DNA of 64,000 nucleotides from Winogradskyella thalassocola (GTDB taxonomy: Bacteria > Bacteroidota > Bacteroidia > Flavobacteriales > Flavobacteriaceae): assembly GCF_900099995.1 (NCBI RefSeq), contig NZ_FNCZ01000001.1:868001-932000 (forward strand), given 5' to 3'. A program made the translations under genes and the position numbers. How positions within the stretch are numbered: position 1 is the stretch's first letter; each line of letters begins with the position of its first letter. The notes below the pieces were generated by a model. It did not search any database. It was not told where the DNA came from and was given only the letters and a program-made list of their open reading frames with translations. Shown one piece after another: positions 7,988 to 15,699 of this stretch.

Positions 7988-8842
7988 ATGAAATTTTATA
8001 TACTACTTATTACAGTTTTAGTTGGCAGTTTTGGCTTTTCCCAAGACCTAAGTAAGGAACAACTAAAAGCTGATAAAAATGCCACTAATTTGGTTTATAA
8101 AGCTAATGAATTGGTTAGTGAAGATAACTATGTAGAAGCCGAAATGGAATACAGAAAAGCCATTTCAGAAGCTCCAAACAAAGCTACAGGAGCTTATAAT
8201 TTAGCACATTCTTATTATAAAAAAGGAAGTTTTGACGAGGCATTATTTAGAAGTCAAGAAGCGGCAAATAATGCCACGACTAAAGACGAAAAACACAGAG
8301 CATTTCATAATATTGGTAATATCTTAATGCAGAATAAGCAATGTAAGCAAGCTGTTGAAGCTTATAAAAATGCATTAAGAAACAATCCACTTGATGAAGA
8401 ATCGCGTTATAATTTTGCCTTAGCAAAAGAATGTGCCGATCAGCAAAAAGATGATGGTGGAGGTGAAGATGATAAAAAGGACGAGAACAAAGACGACGAA
8501 CAGAATAAAGAAGACGAGCAAAAGAAAGACGACGACAACAAAGACGATAAAGATAAGAAGGACGACCAGGATAAGAAAGATGAAGGAGATAAAGACAAAA
8601 AAGATGGCGATAAGGATAAGGATGAAGACGGTAAACCAAAAGACGATAAAAAGGATGATGGAAAAGGAAAGGAAGATAACAAGGATAATAATCAGCAGCC
8701 TAAACCAAAGCCAGGACAAATGTCTCCTCAGCAGATAAAGAATATTTTGGAAGCCATGCAAAATCAAGAACAAAAGGTTCAAGAAAAAATGAATGCTGAA
8801 AAGCAAAAAGGTGCAAAGGTTAAGACTGATAAGGATTGGTAA
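7988..8842 (+). CDS. batC: BatC, TPR protein with highly charged C-terminus
   Basis: A 284-residue exported protein with a signal peptide (about 1-18, ending FGFSQ), about three TPR units at residues 25-150 (AEMEYRKAISEAPNKATGAYNLA; HNIGNILMQNKQ; AVEAYKNALRNNPLDEESRYNFA) and an extreme Lys/Asp/Glu stretch at about 152-240. It ends with a conserved segment, MSPQQIKNILEAMQNQEQKV. The order TPR, charged linker, MSPQQ tail is typical of BatC. The charged stretch is low complexity (repeats of KDD/DKKD), which creates spurious open frames on both strands here. It probably scaffolds Bat proteins in the periplasm. Confidence 0.88.
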   Translation: MKFYILLITVLVGSFGFSQDLSKEQLKADKNATNLVYKANELVSEDNYVEAEMEYRKAISEAPNKATGAYNLAHSYYKKGSFDEALFRSQEAANNATTKDEKHRAFHNIGNILMQNKQCKQAVEAYKNALRNNPLDEESRYNFALAKECADQQKDDGGGEDDKKDENKDDEQNKEDEQKKDDDNKDDKDKKDDQDKKDEGDKDKKDGDKDKDEDGKPKDDKKDDGKGKEDNKDNNQQPKPKPGQMSPQQIKNILEAMQNQEQKVQEKMNAEKQKGAKVKTDKDW

Positions 8843-8885
8843 TGTCAGTTAAGAGTATTCAGTCGCAGTATGCAGTCTCTCACTA
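8842..8885. repeat. CAGT-rich dispersed repeat, second copy
   Basis: The batC-batD spacer reads as CAGT words (TATTCAGTCGCAGTATGCAGT). It shares CGCAGT and CAGT spacing with the tracts at 3140-3226 and, inverted, 48727-48766. Confidence 0.55.
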
Positions 8886-8914
8886 AATGCGGTAAAAGTG
8901 TTTTAAAAAATTAA

Positions 8915-10687
8915 ATGAAATCAATTAAAAACTTAGTAATAGTATTCTTAGTACTTGCTACAAGTATGGCTTCAGCACAGGTTAAATTTGAAGCCAAAGT
9001 CAGCAAGAATAAATTAGGTGTTAACGAGCGTTTGCGTATCGATTTTGAGATGAATAAGGATGGAGACAATTTTGTGCCACCTAGTTTTTCAGATTTTGAT
9101 GTCGTTGGTGGTCCAAATACCTCAGTGAGTAATTATTCTAGAAACGGAAAAAGGTCATTCTCTAAAACCTATAGCTATTTTTTAGCACCTAAAAAGCAAG
9201 GTAGTTTTACTATTAAGCAAGCCACCATTGAGATAGATGGGGAGACTTATAAAACATTTCCTATAACGGTTAATATTACTGCTGCGGTGAGCGCTCCAAA
9301 CGGAAATGCCGCCGCCTCAGATGTTGCTGCAGAAAAGATTCATTTAGTCGCTGAGGTTTCAAATACGAATCCTTATTTGAACGAAGCCATAACAGTAGTG
9401 TACAAATTGTATGTATCCACAGAAATTGGAGTCAGTAGTAATTGGAGAGAAAAGGAAATTCCTAGATTTAATGATTTTTGGAGTCAGAATATAGAAATTA
9501 ATGGACTTCCTGTTCAAGAAGGAGAATTTAAAGGTGAAAATTACCGTTACGTTGTTCTTAGAAAAACGGTGCTTTATCCTCAAAAAACGGGAGCACTAAA
9601 AATTGAGCCTTTAGTGATGGATATTACAGCAGAAGTCCCATCAGAAAAAGTGGATATTTTTGGTAGACGCTTAATGACCAAAATCCCAAAAGAGGTTACG
9701 GCTGGTAGTAGGACCATTAATGTTAAACCATTGCCAGAGGAAGGTAAGCCATCAGACTTTAAGGGTGCTGTAGGTAAATTTGATTTTAAAGTTATTACGA
9801 CTAAAACACAGTTAAATGCCTTGGAATCACTTCAAGCAAAAATAGAAGTTACAGGTAAAGGAAATTTAAAACTGTTTGAATTACCAAAACTCACTGTGCC
9901 AAGTTCATTAGAAGTTTACGAGCCAGAGCATCAAGAGAATGTTCGTACCAATATTTACGGTATGCAAGGTAATATTTCAGACACGTATACTATTGTACCT
10001 CAGTATAAGGGAAAATATCCTGTCCCGACAATCTCATTTTCATATTTTGATTTAGATACGGAAAGTTATAAGCGCATTACATCATCAGACATAGTTATTG
10101 ATGTAATAGAAGGTCCTACTGCTGCTAGCAATAATGCTGACAATACGACGACAGACACCAAACAATCCGTTAATCCTACTGCCAACACATTTGCGTTTAT
10201 AAAGACAAATTCAAATTGGATACCTATAAAATCAGAGCCGTTCTTTAAGTCCACTGGATTTTGGTCATTATTATTACTCCCATTTTTAGCGATTCCATTA
10301 GCCATTGTAGTAAGACGTAAAAAGGACGAGCGTGACGCCGATGTACAAGGAAATCGTATTAGAAAAGCAGACCGTTTAGCTAAGAAATATTTAGGAGAAG
10401 CTAAAAAAGCGATGGGACAGAAAGAATCGTTTTATTTAGCATTAGAAAAAGCACTTCATAATTACTTAAAAGCAAAATTGAATATTGAGACGAGTGATTT
10501 TAATAAAGAAAAAATCGAAAGTCTATTAACAGAACGCCAAGTTGAAGCTGAGGTCGTTTCAGATTTTATTTCAATTTTAGAAAATTGCGAATTGGCACGT
10601 TATACGCCAATTACACAAGTGACGATGCAGAATGATTATGATAAGGCAGCAAAGACAATTTCGTTAATAGATAAACAACTGAGATAA
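8915..10687 (+). CDS. batD: BatD, oxygen-tolerance family membrane protein
   Basis: A 590-residue protein with a cleavable signal peptide (about 1-22, ATSMASAQ), a long periplasmic region of repeated beta-sandwich domains (about 23-440), one membrane segment at about 446-465 (FWSLLLLPFLAIPLAIVV) followed by positive residues, and a cytoplasmic helical tail to 590. This architecture matches the BatD/oxygen-tolerance family. It follows batC after a repeat-like spacer and precedes batE by one base. Likely an inner-membrane anchor for periplasmic partners of the Bat system. Confidence 0.9.
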   Translation: MKSIKNLVIVFLVLATSMASAQVKFEAKVSKNKLGVNERLRIDFEMNKDGDNFVPPSFSDFDVVGGPNTSVSNYSRNGKRSFSKTYSYFLAPKKQGSFTIKQATIEIDGETYKTFPITVNITAAVSAPNGNAAASDVAAEKIHLVAEVSNTNPYLNEAITVVYKLYVSTEIGVSSNWREKEIPRFNDFWSQNIEINGLPVQEGEFKGENYRYVVLRKTVLYPQKTGALKIEPLVMDITAEVPSEKVDIFGRRLMTKIPKEVTAGSRTINVKPLPEEGKPSDFKGAVGKFDFKVITTKTQLNALESLQAKIEVTGKGNLKLFELPKLTVPSSLEVYEPEHQENVRTNIYGMQGNISDTYTIVPQYKGKYPVPTISFSYFDLDTESYKRITSSDIVIDVIEGPTAASNNADNTTTDTKQSVNPTANTFAFIKTNSNWIPIKSEPFFKSTGFWSLLLLPFLAIPLAIVVRRKKDERDADVQGNRIRKADRLAKKYLGEAKKAMGQKESFYLALEKALHNYLKAKLNIETSDFNKEKIESLLTERQVEAEVVSDFISILENCELARYTPITQVTMQNDYDKAAKTISLIDKQLR

Positions 10688-10688
10688 T

Positions 10689-11447
10689 ATGAGAGCCATT
10701 ACGTTTTTACTTTTATGTTGTTTTAACCTTATTGGTTTTTCGCAAAACGATCAAACTTTTAGAGACGCCAATACTTTATATAACGACGGAAAATTTGCCG
10801 AAGCCATTGATAAATATGAATCGATTTTAAATTCAAAAGAACATTCAGCTGAGCTATATTTCAACTTAGGAAATGCCAATTATAAACTCAATAACATTGC
10901 ACCTAGCATTTATTATTTTGAAAAAGCATTGCAATTAGCACCTCACGATAAGGATATAGAAAACAATTTGGCATTTGCACAAAACATGACGATTGATGCT
11001 ATTGATAAAGTTCCGACCGTTGGTTTTTCAAGAATTGTAAATAATATAGTTAACACATTTAATACCGATACTTGGGCTAAGATCGCTGTAGGTGGTGTGC
11101 TTTTATTTGTAATTATATTTCTAGCCTATCACTTTTCTTATACCAGTTCAAAAAAACGAATTGCTTTTGTGACTAGTATTGTAAGCTTATTTGTAGCTTG
11201 TATTTCTGTAGCTATGGCATTTCAAAAGGCAGATTTAAATAAAAAAAATAATCCGGCAATTGTTTTTGCACAAGAAAGTAGAGTAAAAACAGACCCTAAT
11301 CCTACGAGTGAAGAAGTGTTTAGATTACACGAAGGCACTAAGGTACAAGTCTTAGAAACCTATGAAGATTGGAACAAAATTCAATTATCTGATAATTCTA
11401 CCGGTTGGATTCCTTCTAAAGACATCAAATTATTGAAGGTTTTTTAG
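10689..11447 (+). CDS. batE: BatE, TPR and SH3 membrane protein
   Basis: A 252-residue protein with a signal peptide (about 1-18, LIGFSQ), TPRs at about 20-95 (ANTLYNDGKFAEAIDKYESIL; ELYFNLGNANYKL), two membrane helices at about 133-150 and 160-178, and a C-terminal bacterial SH3-like domain (about 195-250: RVKTDPNPTSEEVFRLHEGTKV, GWIPSKDIKLL). This is the usual BatE layout and the last gene of the operon. The SH3 domain may contact peptidoglycan, by family analogy. Confidence 0.88.
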   Translation: MRAITFLLLCCFNLIGFSQNDQTFRDANTLYNDGKFAEAIDKYESILNSKEHSAELYFNLGNANYKLNNIAPSIYYFEKALQLAPHDKDIENNLAFAQNMTIDAIDKVPTVGFSRIVNNIVNTFNTDTWAKIAVGGVLLFVIIFLAYHFSYTSSKKRIAFVTSIVSLFVACISVAMAFQKADLNKKNNPAIVFAQESRVKTDPNPTSEEVFRLHEGTKVQVLETYEDWNKIQLSDNSTGWIPSKDIKLLKVF

Positions 11448-11453
11448 AACTAA

Positions 11454-11470
11454 TTTAACAGTCTGTTAAA
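11454..11470. promoter_or_regulatory. Perfect palindrome in promoter region
   Basis: TTTAACAG-T-CTGTTAAA, 8-bp arms. Its centre is about 20 bp upstream of the -7 element at 11482, so it covers the expected -33 position and could be a repressor or activator site for the small gene downstream. Confidence 0.4.
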
Positions 11471-11481
11471 ATTGAACATAT

Positions 11482-11489
11482 TATATTTG
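11482..11489 (+). promoter_or_regulatory. -7 promoter element, near-leaderless
   Basis: TATATTTG matches TAnnTTTG and ends 6 nt before the ATG at 11496, implying a very short or absent 5' leader. Confidence 0.6.
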
Positions 11490-11495
11490 CCGCTT

Positions 11496-11789
11496 ATGCA
11501 AAAAAGCTCCAAATACAGAATAGCTGTTTTTTTAACCATAGTATTTATGGCGCTTATTTCTGCTCCTACAATTATCGCATCTATCGATGACTCAATTGAT
11601 GTAGCATGTTTTTTTAGTATAACTGAAGAAGAAGAGAACGCACATGCTAAGCTTCTGTTTGATAAAGATCATCAAGATTCAGAATTTATAATTGAAGAAC
11701 AAGAAGTGGCTCATCTTGAAGGCTATAGATTTAAAAACTATCCTAAGCCACATCTTAATTTAATTTCTCCACCTCCCGATTTTATTTAA
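11496..11789 (+). CDS. Small protein of unknown function
   Basis: A 97-residue protein that I do not recognise. It has an N-terminal hydrophobic segment (about 8-28: AVFLTIVFMALISAPTIIAS) that could be a membrane anchor or signal peptide, an acidic middle, and a proline-rich end (SPPPDFI). The frame is open from 11472, but the ATG at 11496 lies directly after a TATATTTG promoter element and gives a sensible n-region (MQKSSKYR), so I chose it. It lies between the bat operon and the SulP/carbonic anhydrase cluster with its own promoter; a link to either is not shown. Confidence 0.65.
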   Translation: MQKSSKYRIAVFLTIVFMALISAPTIIASIDDSIDVACFFSITEEEENAHAKLLFDKDHQDSEFIIEEQEVAHLEGYRFKNYPKPHLNLISPPPDFI

Positions 11790-11836
11790 TATTTTTTCGT
11801 TCGACATTTCTTGTCCCCAAAAAAAGTATTAAAACA

Positions 11837-11859
11837 TCTATTGAAATCGATTCAATAGA
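11837..11859. promoter_or_regulatory. Perfect inverted repeat upstream of SulP gene
   Basis: TCTATTGAA, 5-nt spacer ATCGA, TTCAATAGA: 9-bp perfect arms, 17 nt before the ATG at 11877. It could be an operator or a leader hairpin controlling the carbon-transport cluster. Confidence 0.45.
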
Positions 11860-11876
11860 CAAAATCATTATATAAA

Positions 11877-13469
11877 ATGTTTAAAACATTAAAAAACGAC
11901 TTGCCTGCAAGTGTCGTTGTATTTTTTGTGGCATTACCTCTATGTTTAGGTATTGCTTTAGCCAGTGGAGCACCTCTTTTCTCTGGTTTAATTGCCGGAA
12001 TTATTGGAGGAGTGGTAGTAGGATCTTTAAGTGGTTCTAAGATTGGAGTTAGTGGGCCTGCGGCAGGTTTAGCTGCTATTGTATTAACTGCAATAGGTAC
12101 TTTAGGTGGTTATGAAAACTTTTTAGTTGCTGTCGTTTTAGGCGGTATAATTCAATTAATTTTTGGCGTTTTAAAAGCCGGAATTATTGGTTATTATTTC
12201 CCTTCTTCTGTGATTAAAGGGATGCTTACCGGTATCGGAATCATCATTATTTTAAAACAAATACCACATTTCTTTGGTTATGATGCAGAACCAGAAGGAG
12301 CTGATAGCTTTACGTGGACATCAGACGAAAATACATTTTCAGCGATTTGGAATATTTTTGATAACCTTATCATTGGGTCTATGGTAGTTGGTTTTATAGC
12401 ATTGGGTATCTTACTGCTATGGAGCAATGTATTAGCCAAAAAAGGAAAGGTTTTCCAAATTATTCAAGGTCCTTTAGTAGCTGTTGTAGTTGGGATTATT
12501 TTCTTCGTTGTAACACAGTCTAACGAGACATTTGCTATTGCACAATCACATTTAGTAAGTGTTCCTGTTCCAGATGATTTTGATTCTTTTATTGGACAGT
12601 TTAGTTTTCCTAATTTTGCTGTAATCACAAATCCTGAAGTTTGGGTAATTGCTTTTACTATTGCTTTAGTAGCAAGTTTAGAAACGTTGCTTTGTGTAGA
12701 GGCAACAGATAAGTTAGATCCAGATAAGAATGTAACCCCTACAAATAGAGAGTTATTAGCACAAGGTGCAGGTAATATTTTATCTGGTTTAATTGGAGGT
12801 TTGCCAATTACACAAGTAATTGTAAGAAGTTCTGCCAATATTCAGTCTGGTGGAAAAAGTAAAATGTCGGCAATTATTCATGGATTTTTATTACTAATTT
12901 CAGTGATTTTAATCCCTACTTTACTTAATAAAATCCCATTGTCTGTTTTAGCCGCAATTTTATTAATTGTAGGTTATAAATTAGCAAAGCCTGCTTTATT
13001 TATGAAAATGTATAAGTTAGGATGGAAACAATCAGTGCCGTTTTTTGTTACTGTTTTTGGTATTGTATTTACGGATTTATTGGTAGGTATTGGCTTAGGT
13101 TTAGCTGTAGGAGTAGTAGTTATATTGTTAAAAAGCTACCAAAACTCTCACTTTTTGCATATTGAAGATAAAAGTAACGGAAAACATAAGATTAAAATGG
13201 AGCTTGCTGAAGAAGTGACATTTTTTAATAAGGGAGCTATCTTAAAAGAGTTAGATAGTTTACCAAGAGATACTTATTTAGAATTTGATGTCACTAAAAC
13301 TAGATATTTAGACTATGATATAGTTGAAATACTCGATGATTTTGCCTTTAAAGCGAAAGAAAGAAATATTGATATCCAATTGATTTCAAAAAGAGGTATT
13401 GTTGAAAATCCACCAAGTTTTATTGAGTTTTTTCAATTGAGACCTAAGTCTAATATAAGTTTAAGTTAG
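11877..13469 (+). CDS. SulP-family anion permease (bicarbonate/sulfate)
   Basis: A 530-residue inner-membrane permease with about 12-14 hydrophobic helices and the SulP signature near the N-terminus (DLPASVVVFFVALPLCLGIALASGAPLFSG in two parts: LPASVVVFFVALPLCLGIAL then GAPLFSGLIAG), SGPAAG, and a central VASLETLLCVEATDKLD. The C-terminus (about 425-530) is a short, weakly STAS-like domain. SulP carriers move sulfate, bicarbonate or other anions. Directly linked to a universal stress gene and a carbonic anhydrase, bicarbonate is the best guess here, though substrate is inference. First gene of the cluster, with a palindrome just upstream. Confidence 0.85.
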   Translation: MFKTLKNDLPASVVVFFVALPLCLGIALASGAPLFSGLIAGIIGGVVVGSLSGSKIGVSGPAAGLAAIVLTAIGTLGGYENFLVAVVLGGIIQLIFGVLKAGIIGYYFPSSVIKGMLTGIGIIIILKQIPHFFGYDAEPEGADSFTWTSDENTFSAIWNIFDNLIIGSMVVGFIALGILLLWSNVLAKKGKVFQIIQGPLVAVVVGIIFFVVTQSNETFAIAQSHLVSVPVPDDFDSFIGQFSFPNFAVITNPEVWVIAFTIALVASLETLLCVEATDKLDPDKNVTPTNRELLAQGAGNILSGLIGGLPITQVIVRSSANIQSGGKSKMSAIIHGFLLLISVILIPTLLNKIPLSVLAAILLIVGYKLAKPALFMKMYKLGWKQSVPFFVTVFGIVFTDLLVGIGLGLAVGVVVILLKSYQNSHFLHIEDKSNGKHKIKMELAEEVTFFNKGAILKELDSLPRDTYLEFDVTKTRYLDYDIVEILDDFAFKAKERNIDIQLISKRGIVENPPSFIEFFQLRPKSNISLS

Positions 13470-13474
13470 AAATT

Positions 13475-14266
13475 ATGAAAAATAACAAATATAAAATATT
13501 AGTGCTTTCAGATTTAAAGAAATCGACGAGTACAATCATAAAAAGCAGCGTTGGTTTAGCCAAAATGATTGATGGAGAAATATCTTTGTTTCACGTTAAA
13601 AAGCATATTGATATTGTAAAAAGAGATAATCAATTTTCTGCAATGAGAACTTTAAATGAAGAGCATAACAATACTAAAAAACAAATTGAAGCTTTAGTTA
13701 ATGATTTTTCAAAAGCGTACGATGTAAAAGTTAGTGGTAATTATGCTTTTGGAAAAATAAAGGAAGAAATACAAAAACAAATCAAACTTTATAATCCAGA
13801 TATTATTGTTTTAGGGCAACGTGATTCTAATCCTCTCAAGCTTTTTGGAGATAGTATTACGCGTTTTATATTAAAAAAATTCAAAGGAATTATAATGATT
13901 GCTTCAAATGAAAACGCATTAGTACCAAATGAAAAAATGACATTAGGAGTTTTAAATGGTTCTAATAAAATTTTTAGCACCGAATTTTCTAAAGATATCA
14001 TTACACATACCAAAGCACCATTAAAATCTTTTAGGATTCTCAATAGCCAAGAAGAATCTGATGTTTTAATTTCAAACGAAGGAAAAATGGTAGAGTATGT
14101 CTTTGAGCAAAATGACAATGCCATGACAACACTTGCTTCGTATCTGCAAAAAAATAACATTAATTTATTATGCGTAGATAGGGAAAAAGATAGAACAAAT
14201 GCTGAAACGTCATTAAAAGAAGTCGTAAATAAGTTGAATGTTTCGTTATTAGTTTCTGAAGCATAG
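13475..14266 (+). CDS. Universal stress protein family, two-domain
   Basis: A 263-residue cytoplasmic protein starting 5 nt after the SulP stop. The N-terminal half resembles a UspA domain (ILVLSDLKKSTSTIIKSSVGLAKM, then DIIVLGQRDSNPLKLFGDSITRFILKKFKG). The C-terminal half (about 145-263) is a second, diverged domain. The glycine-rich ATP-binding loop of UspA (GxxGxxxx) is replaced by GQRDSNPLKLFGDS, so nucleotide binding is uncertain. Its tight spacing makes co-translation with the SulP permease likely, and a regulatory or partner role for the transporter is inferred. Confidence 0.7.
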   Translation: MKNNKYKILVLSDLKKSTSTIIKSSVGLAKMIDGEISLFHVKKHIDIVKRDNQFSAMRTLNEEHNNTKKQIEALVNDFSKAYDVKVSGNYAFGKIKEEIQKQIKLYNPDIIVLGQRDSNPLKLFGDSITRFILKKFKGIIMIASNENALVPNEKMTLGVLNGSNKIFSTEFSKDIITHTKAPLKSFRILNSQEESDVLISNEGKMVEYVFEQNDNAMTTLASYLQKNNINLLCVDREKDRTNAETSLKEVVNKLNVSLLVSEA

Positions 14267-14300
14267 TAAACACAATTTTAATAAATAAAAAATTATATAT

Positions 14301-14927
14301 ATGAAAGCACATACAAAAGAAACACAGGCAACAATGACACCAAATAAGTCATTACAATATTTAAAAGAGGGAAATCAAAGGTTTCAAGATAACTTAAAAG
14401 CCAATCGTAACTTATTAGAACAAGTTAATGACACTAGCGATGGACAGTTTCCATTTGCTACGATTTTAAGTTGTATTGATTCTAGAGTATCAGCAGAATT
14501 GGTTTTTGATCAAGGTTTAGGTGATGTTTTTAGCGTTCGTATTGCAGGTAATTTTGTAAACGAAGATATATTAGGAAGCATGGAATTTGCTTGTAAATTA
14601 GCAGGAACAAAACTTATTGTTGTACTTGGTCATACAAGTTGTGGTGCTGTAAAAGGGGCTTGCGATCATGCAGAAATGGGTAATTTAACCAAGTTAATAG
14701 AAAAAATTACACCAGCAGTAAATGCAGTTTCAGAACCTAAAGATGAAAGCTTACGAACGTCTAAAAATTTAGATTTTGTTGACGAAGTATCTAAGAAAAA
14801 CGTAGAATTAACAATTGATAGAATTCATGCAGAAAGTCCAATTTTAACAGAGATGGAAAAAAGTGGTGAGATTAAGATTGTTGGAGCAATGTACGACATC
14901 AATACAGGTGCTGTTGAGTTTTATTAA
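14301..14927 (+). CDS. Beta-carbonic anhydrase (first copy)
   Basis: Zn enzyme of 208 residues that interconverts CO2 and bicarbonate. The beta-class zinc and catalytic motifs are intact: ILSCIDSRV (Cys, with the Asp-Arg dyad) and LGHTSCGAV (His and Cys). The Gly-rich VRIAGNFV segment and MEFACKLAGTKLIVVLGH are also typical. No clear signal peptide, so cytoplasmic. It lies between the universal stress gene and the DUF2490 gene and should supply or consume bicarbonate moved by the linked SulP carrier. It differs clearly from the second copy at 17576, so the two are not a recent duplication. Confidence 0.92.
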   Translation: MKAHTKETQATMTPNKSLQYLKEGNQRFQDNLKANRNLLEQVNDTSDGQFPFATILSCIDSRVSAELVFDQGLGDVFSVRIAGNFVNEDILGSMEFACKLAGTKLIVVLGHTSCGAVKGACDHAEMGNLTKLIEKITPAVNAVSEPKDESLRTSKNLDFVDEVSKKNVELTIDRIHAESPILTEMEKSGEIKIVGAMYDINTGAVEFY

Positions 14928-14960
14928 TAAAAAGACAACCCATTGATGAGTCAAATTAAA

Positions 14961-15629
14961 ATGAAAAAGAAAAGCAAAATAGCAACACTAATTATGGCAT
15001 TAGTGTTGCCGTTTTTTGCTATGAGTCAAGATAGTGATCTAGGAAATTGGTTAATATACATAGGTAACAAAAAACTGAATTCTAAATGGAATATTCATAA
15101 TGAGGTTCAGTATAGGAATTACAATGCTGTAGGCGATTTAGAGCAATTACTTTTAAGAACTGGAATTGGTTATAATTTATCTGAAAATAATAACAATATT
15201 TTATTAGGTTATGGTTATATTTTGTCCGAAAATTATATTGGTGATACGGACGACAAAGTTTCTGTAAATGAACACCGTATTTTTCAACAGTTTACAACCA
15301 AACAGAACCTCGGTAAAGTAGTTTTAAGCCATCGCTATCGTTTTGAACAACGATTTGTAGAAGACGATTTTAAAATGCGTTTCAGATATTTTTTAGGAAT
15401 TAAAGTTCCGCTTCAATATAAAGAAGATGCTAAAAACCCACTCTATCTTTCACTGTATAACGAAATATTTTTAAATACTAAATCTTCTATTTTTGATAGA
15501 AATAGGGTGTTTGGAGGCTTGGGCTATAAATTTTCGGATAGTTTGAGGGTGGAATTGGGTTATATGAACCAATTTTTTGAAAACTCAGGAAGAGATCAAA
15601 TTAATATTATAGCATTTGTGAATTTATAA
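14961..15629 (+). CDS. DUF2490 outer-membrane beta-barrel protein
   Basis: A protein of 222 residues with a signal peptide (MKKKSKIATLIMALVLPF then FAMSQ) and alternating amphipathic strands with many aromatic residues (NIHNEVQYRNYNAVGD; LLRTGIGYNLS; VVLSHRYRFEQRF), ending in a terminal Leu strand. This fits the DUF2490 family of predicted barrels. Earlier in-frame starts at 14943 (TTG) and 14946 (ATG) exist, but the ATG at 14961 gives a compact signal peptide. Its place inside a SulP/carbonic anhydrase cluster suggests an outer-membrane pore or accessory factor for anion uptake, which is inference. Confidence 0.78.
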   Translation: MKKKSKIATLIMALVLPFFAMSQDSDLGNWLIYIGNKKLNSKWNIHNEVQYRNYNAVGDLEQLLLRTGIGYNLSENNNNILLGYGYILSENYIGDTDDKVSVNEHRIFQQFTTKQNLGKVVLSHRYRFEQRFVEDDFKMRFRYFLGIKVPLQYKEDAKNPLYLSLYNEIFLNTKSSIFDRNRVFGGLGYKFSDSLRVELGYMNQFFENSGRDQINIIAFVNL

Positions 15630-15668
15630 CAAATCTTTATCTAAGTGCTTTTCTTTTATTAAAAATTA

Positions 15669-15684
15669 AAGTATTTTAATACTT
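15669..15684. promoter_or_regulatory. Palindrome upstream of second SulP gene
   Basis: AAGTATT-TT-AATACTT, 7-bp perfect arms, 15 nt before the ATG at 15700. It is AT-rich, so chance is possible. Confidence 0.3.
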
Positions 15685-15699
15685 AACGAATACGATACT

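Noticed and set aside
8280..8806. Several open frames on both strands within batC
   Set aside because: They come from the low-complexity Lys/Asp/Glu codons (GAC/AAA/GAT repeats) and encode unnatural Ser/Phe/Leu-rich or Arg/Lys-rich strings; batC is the real gene.
11472..11495. Upstream in-frame extension of the small gene before the SulP cluster
   Set aside because: This stretch overlaps the TATATTTG promoter element, so the message would not include it.
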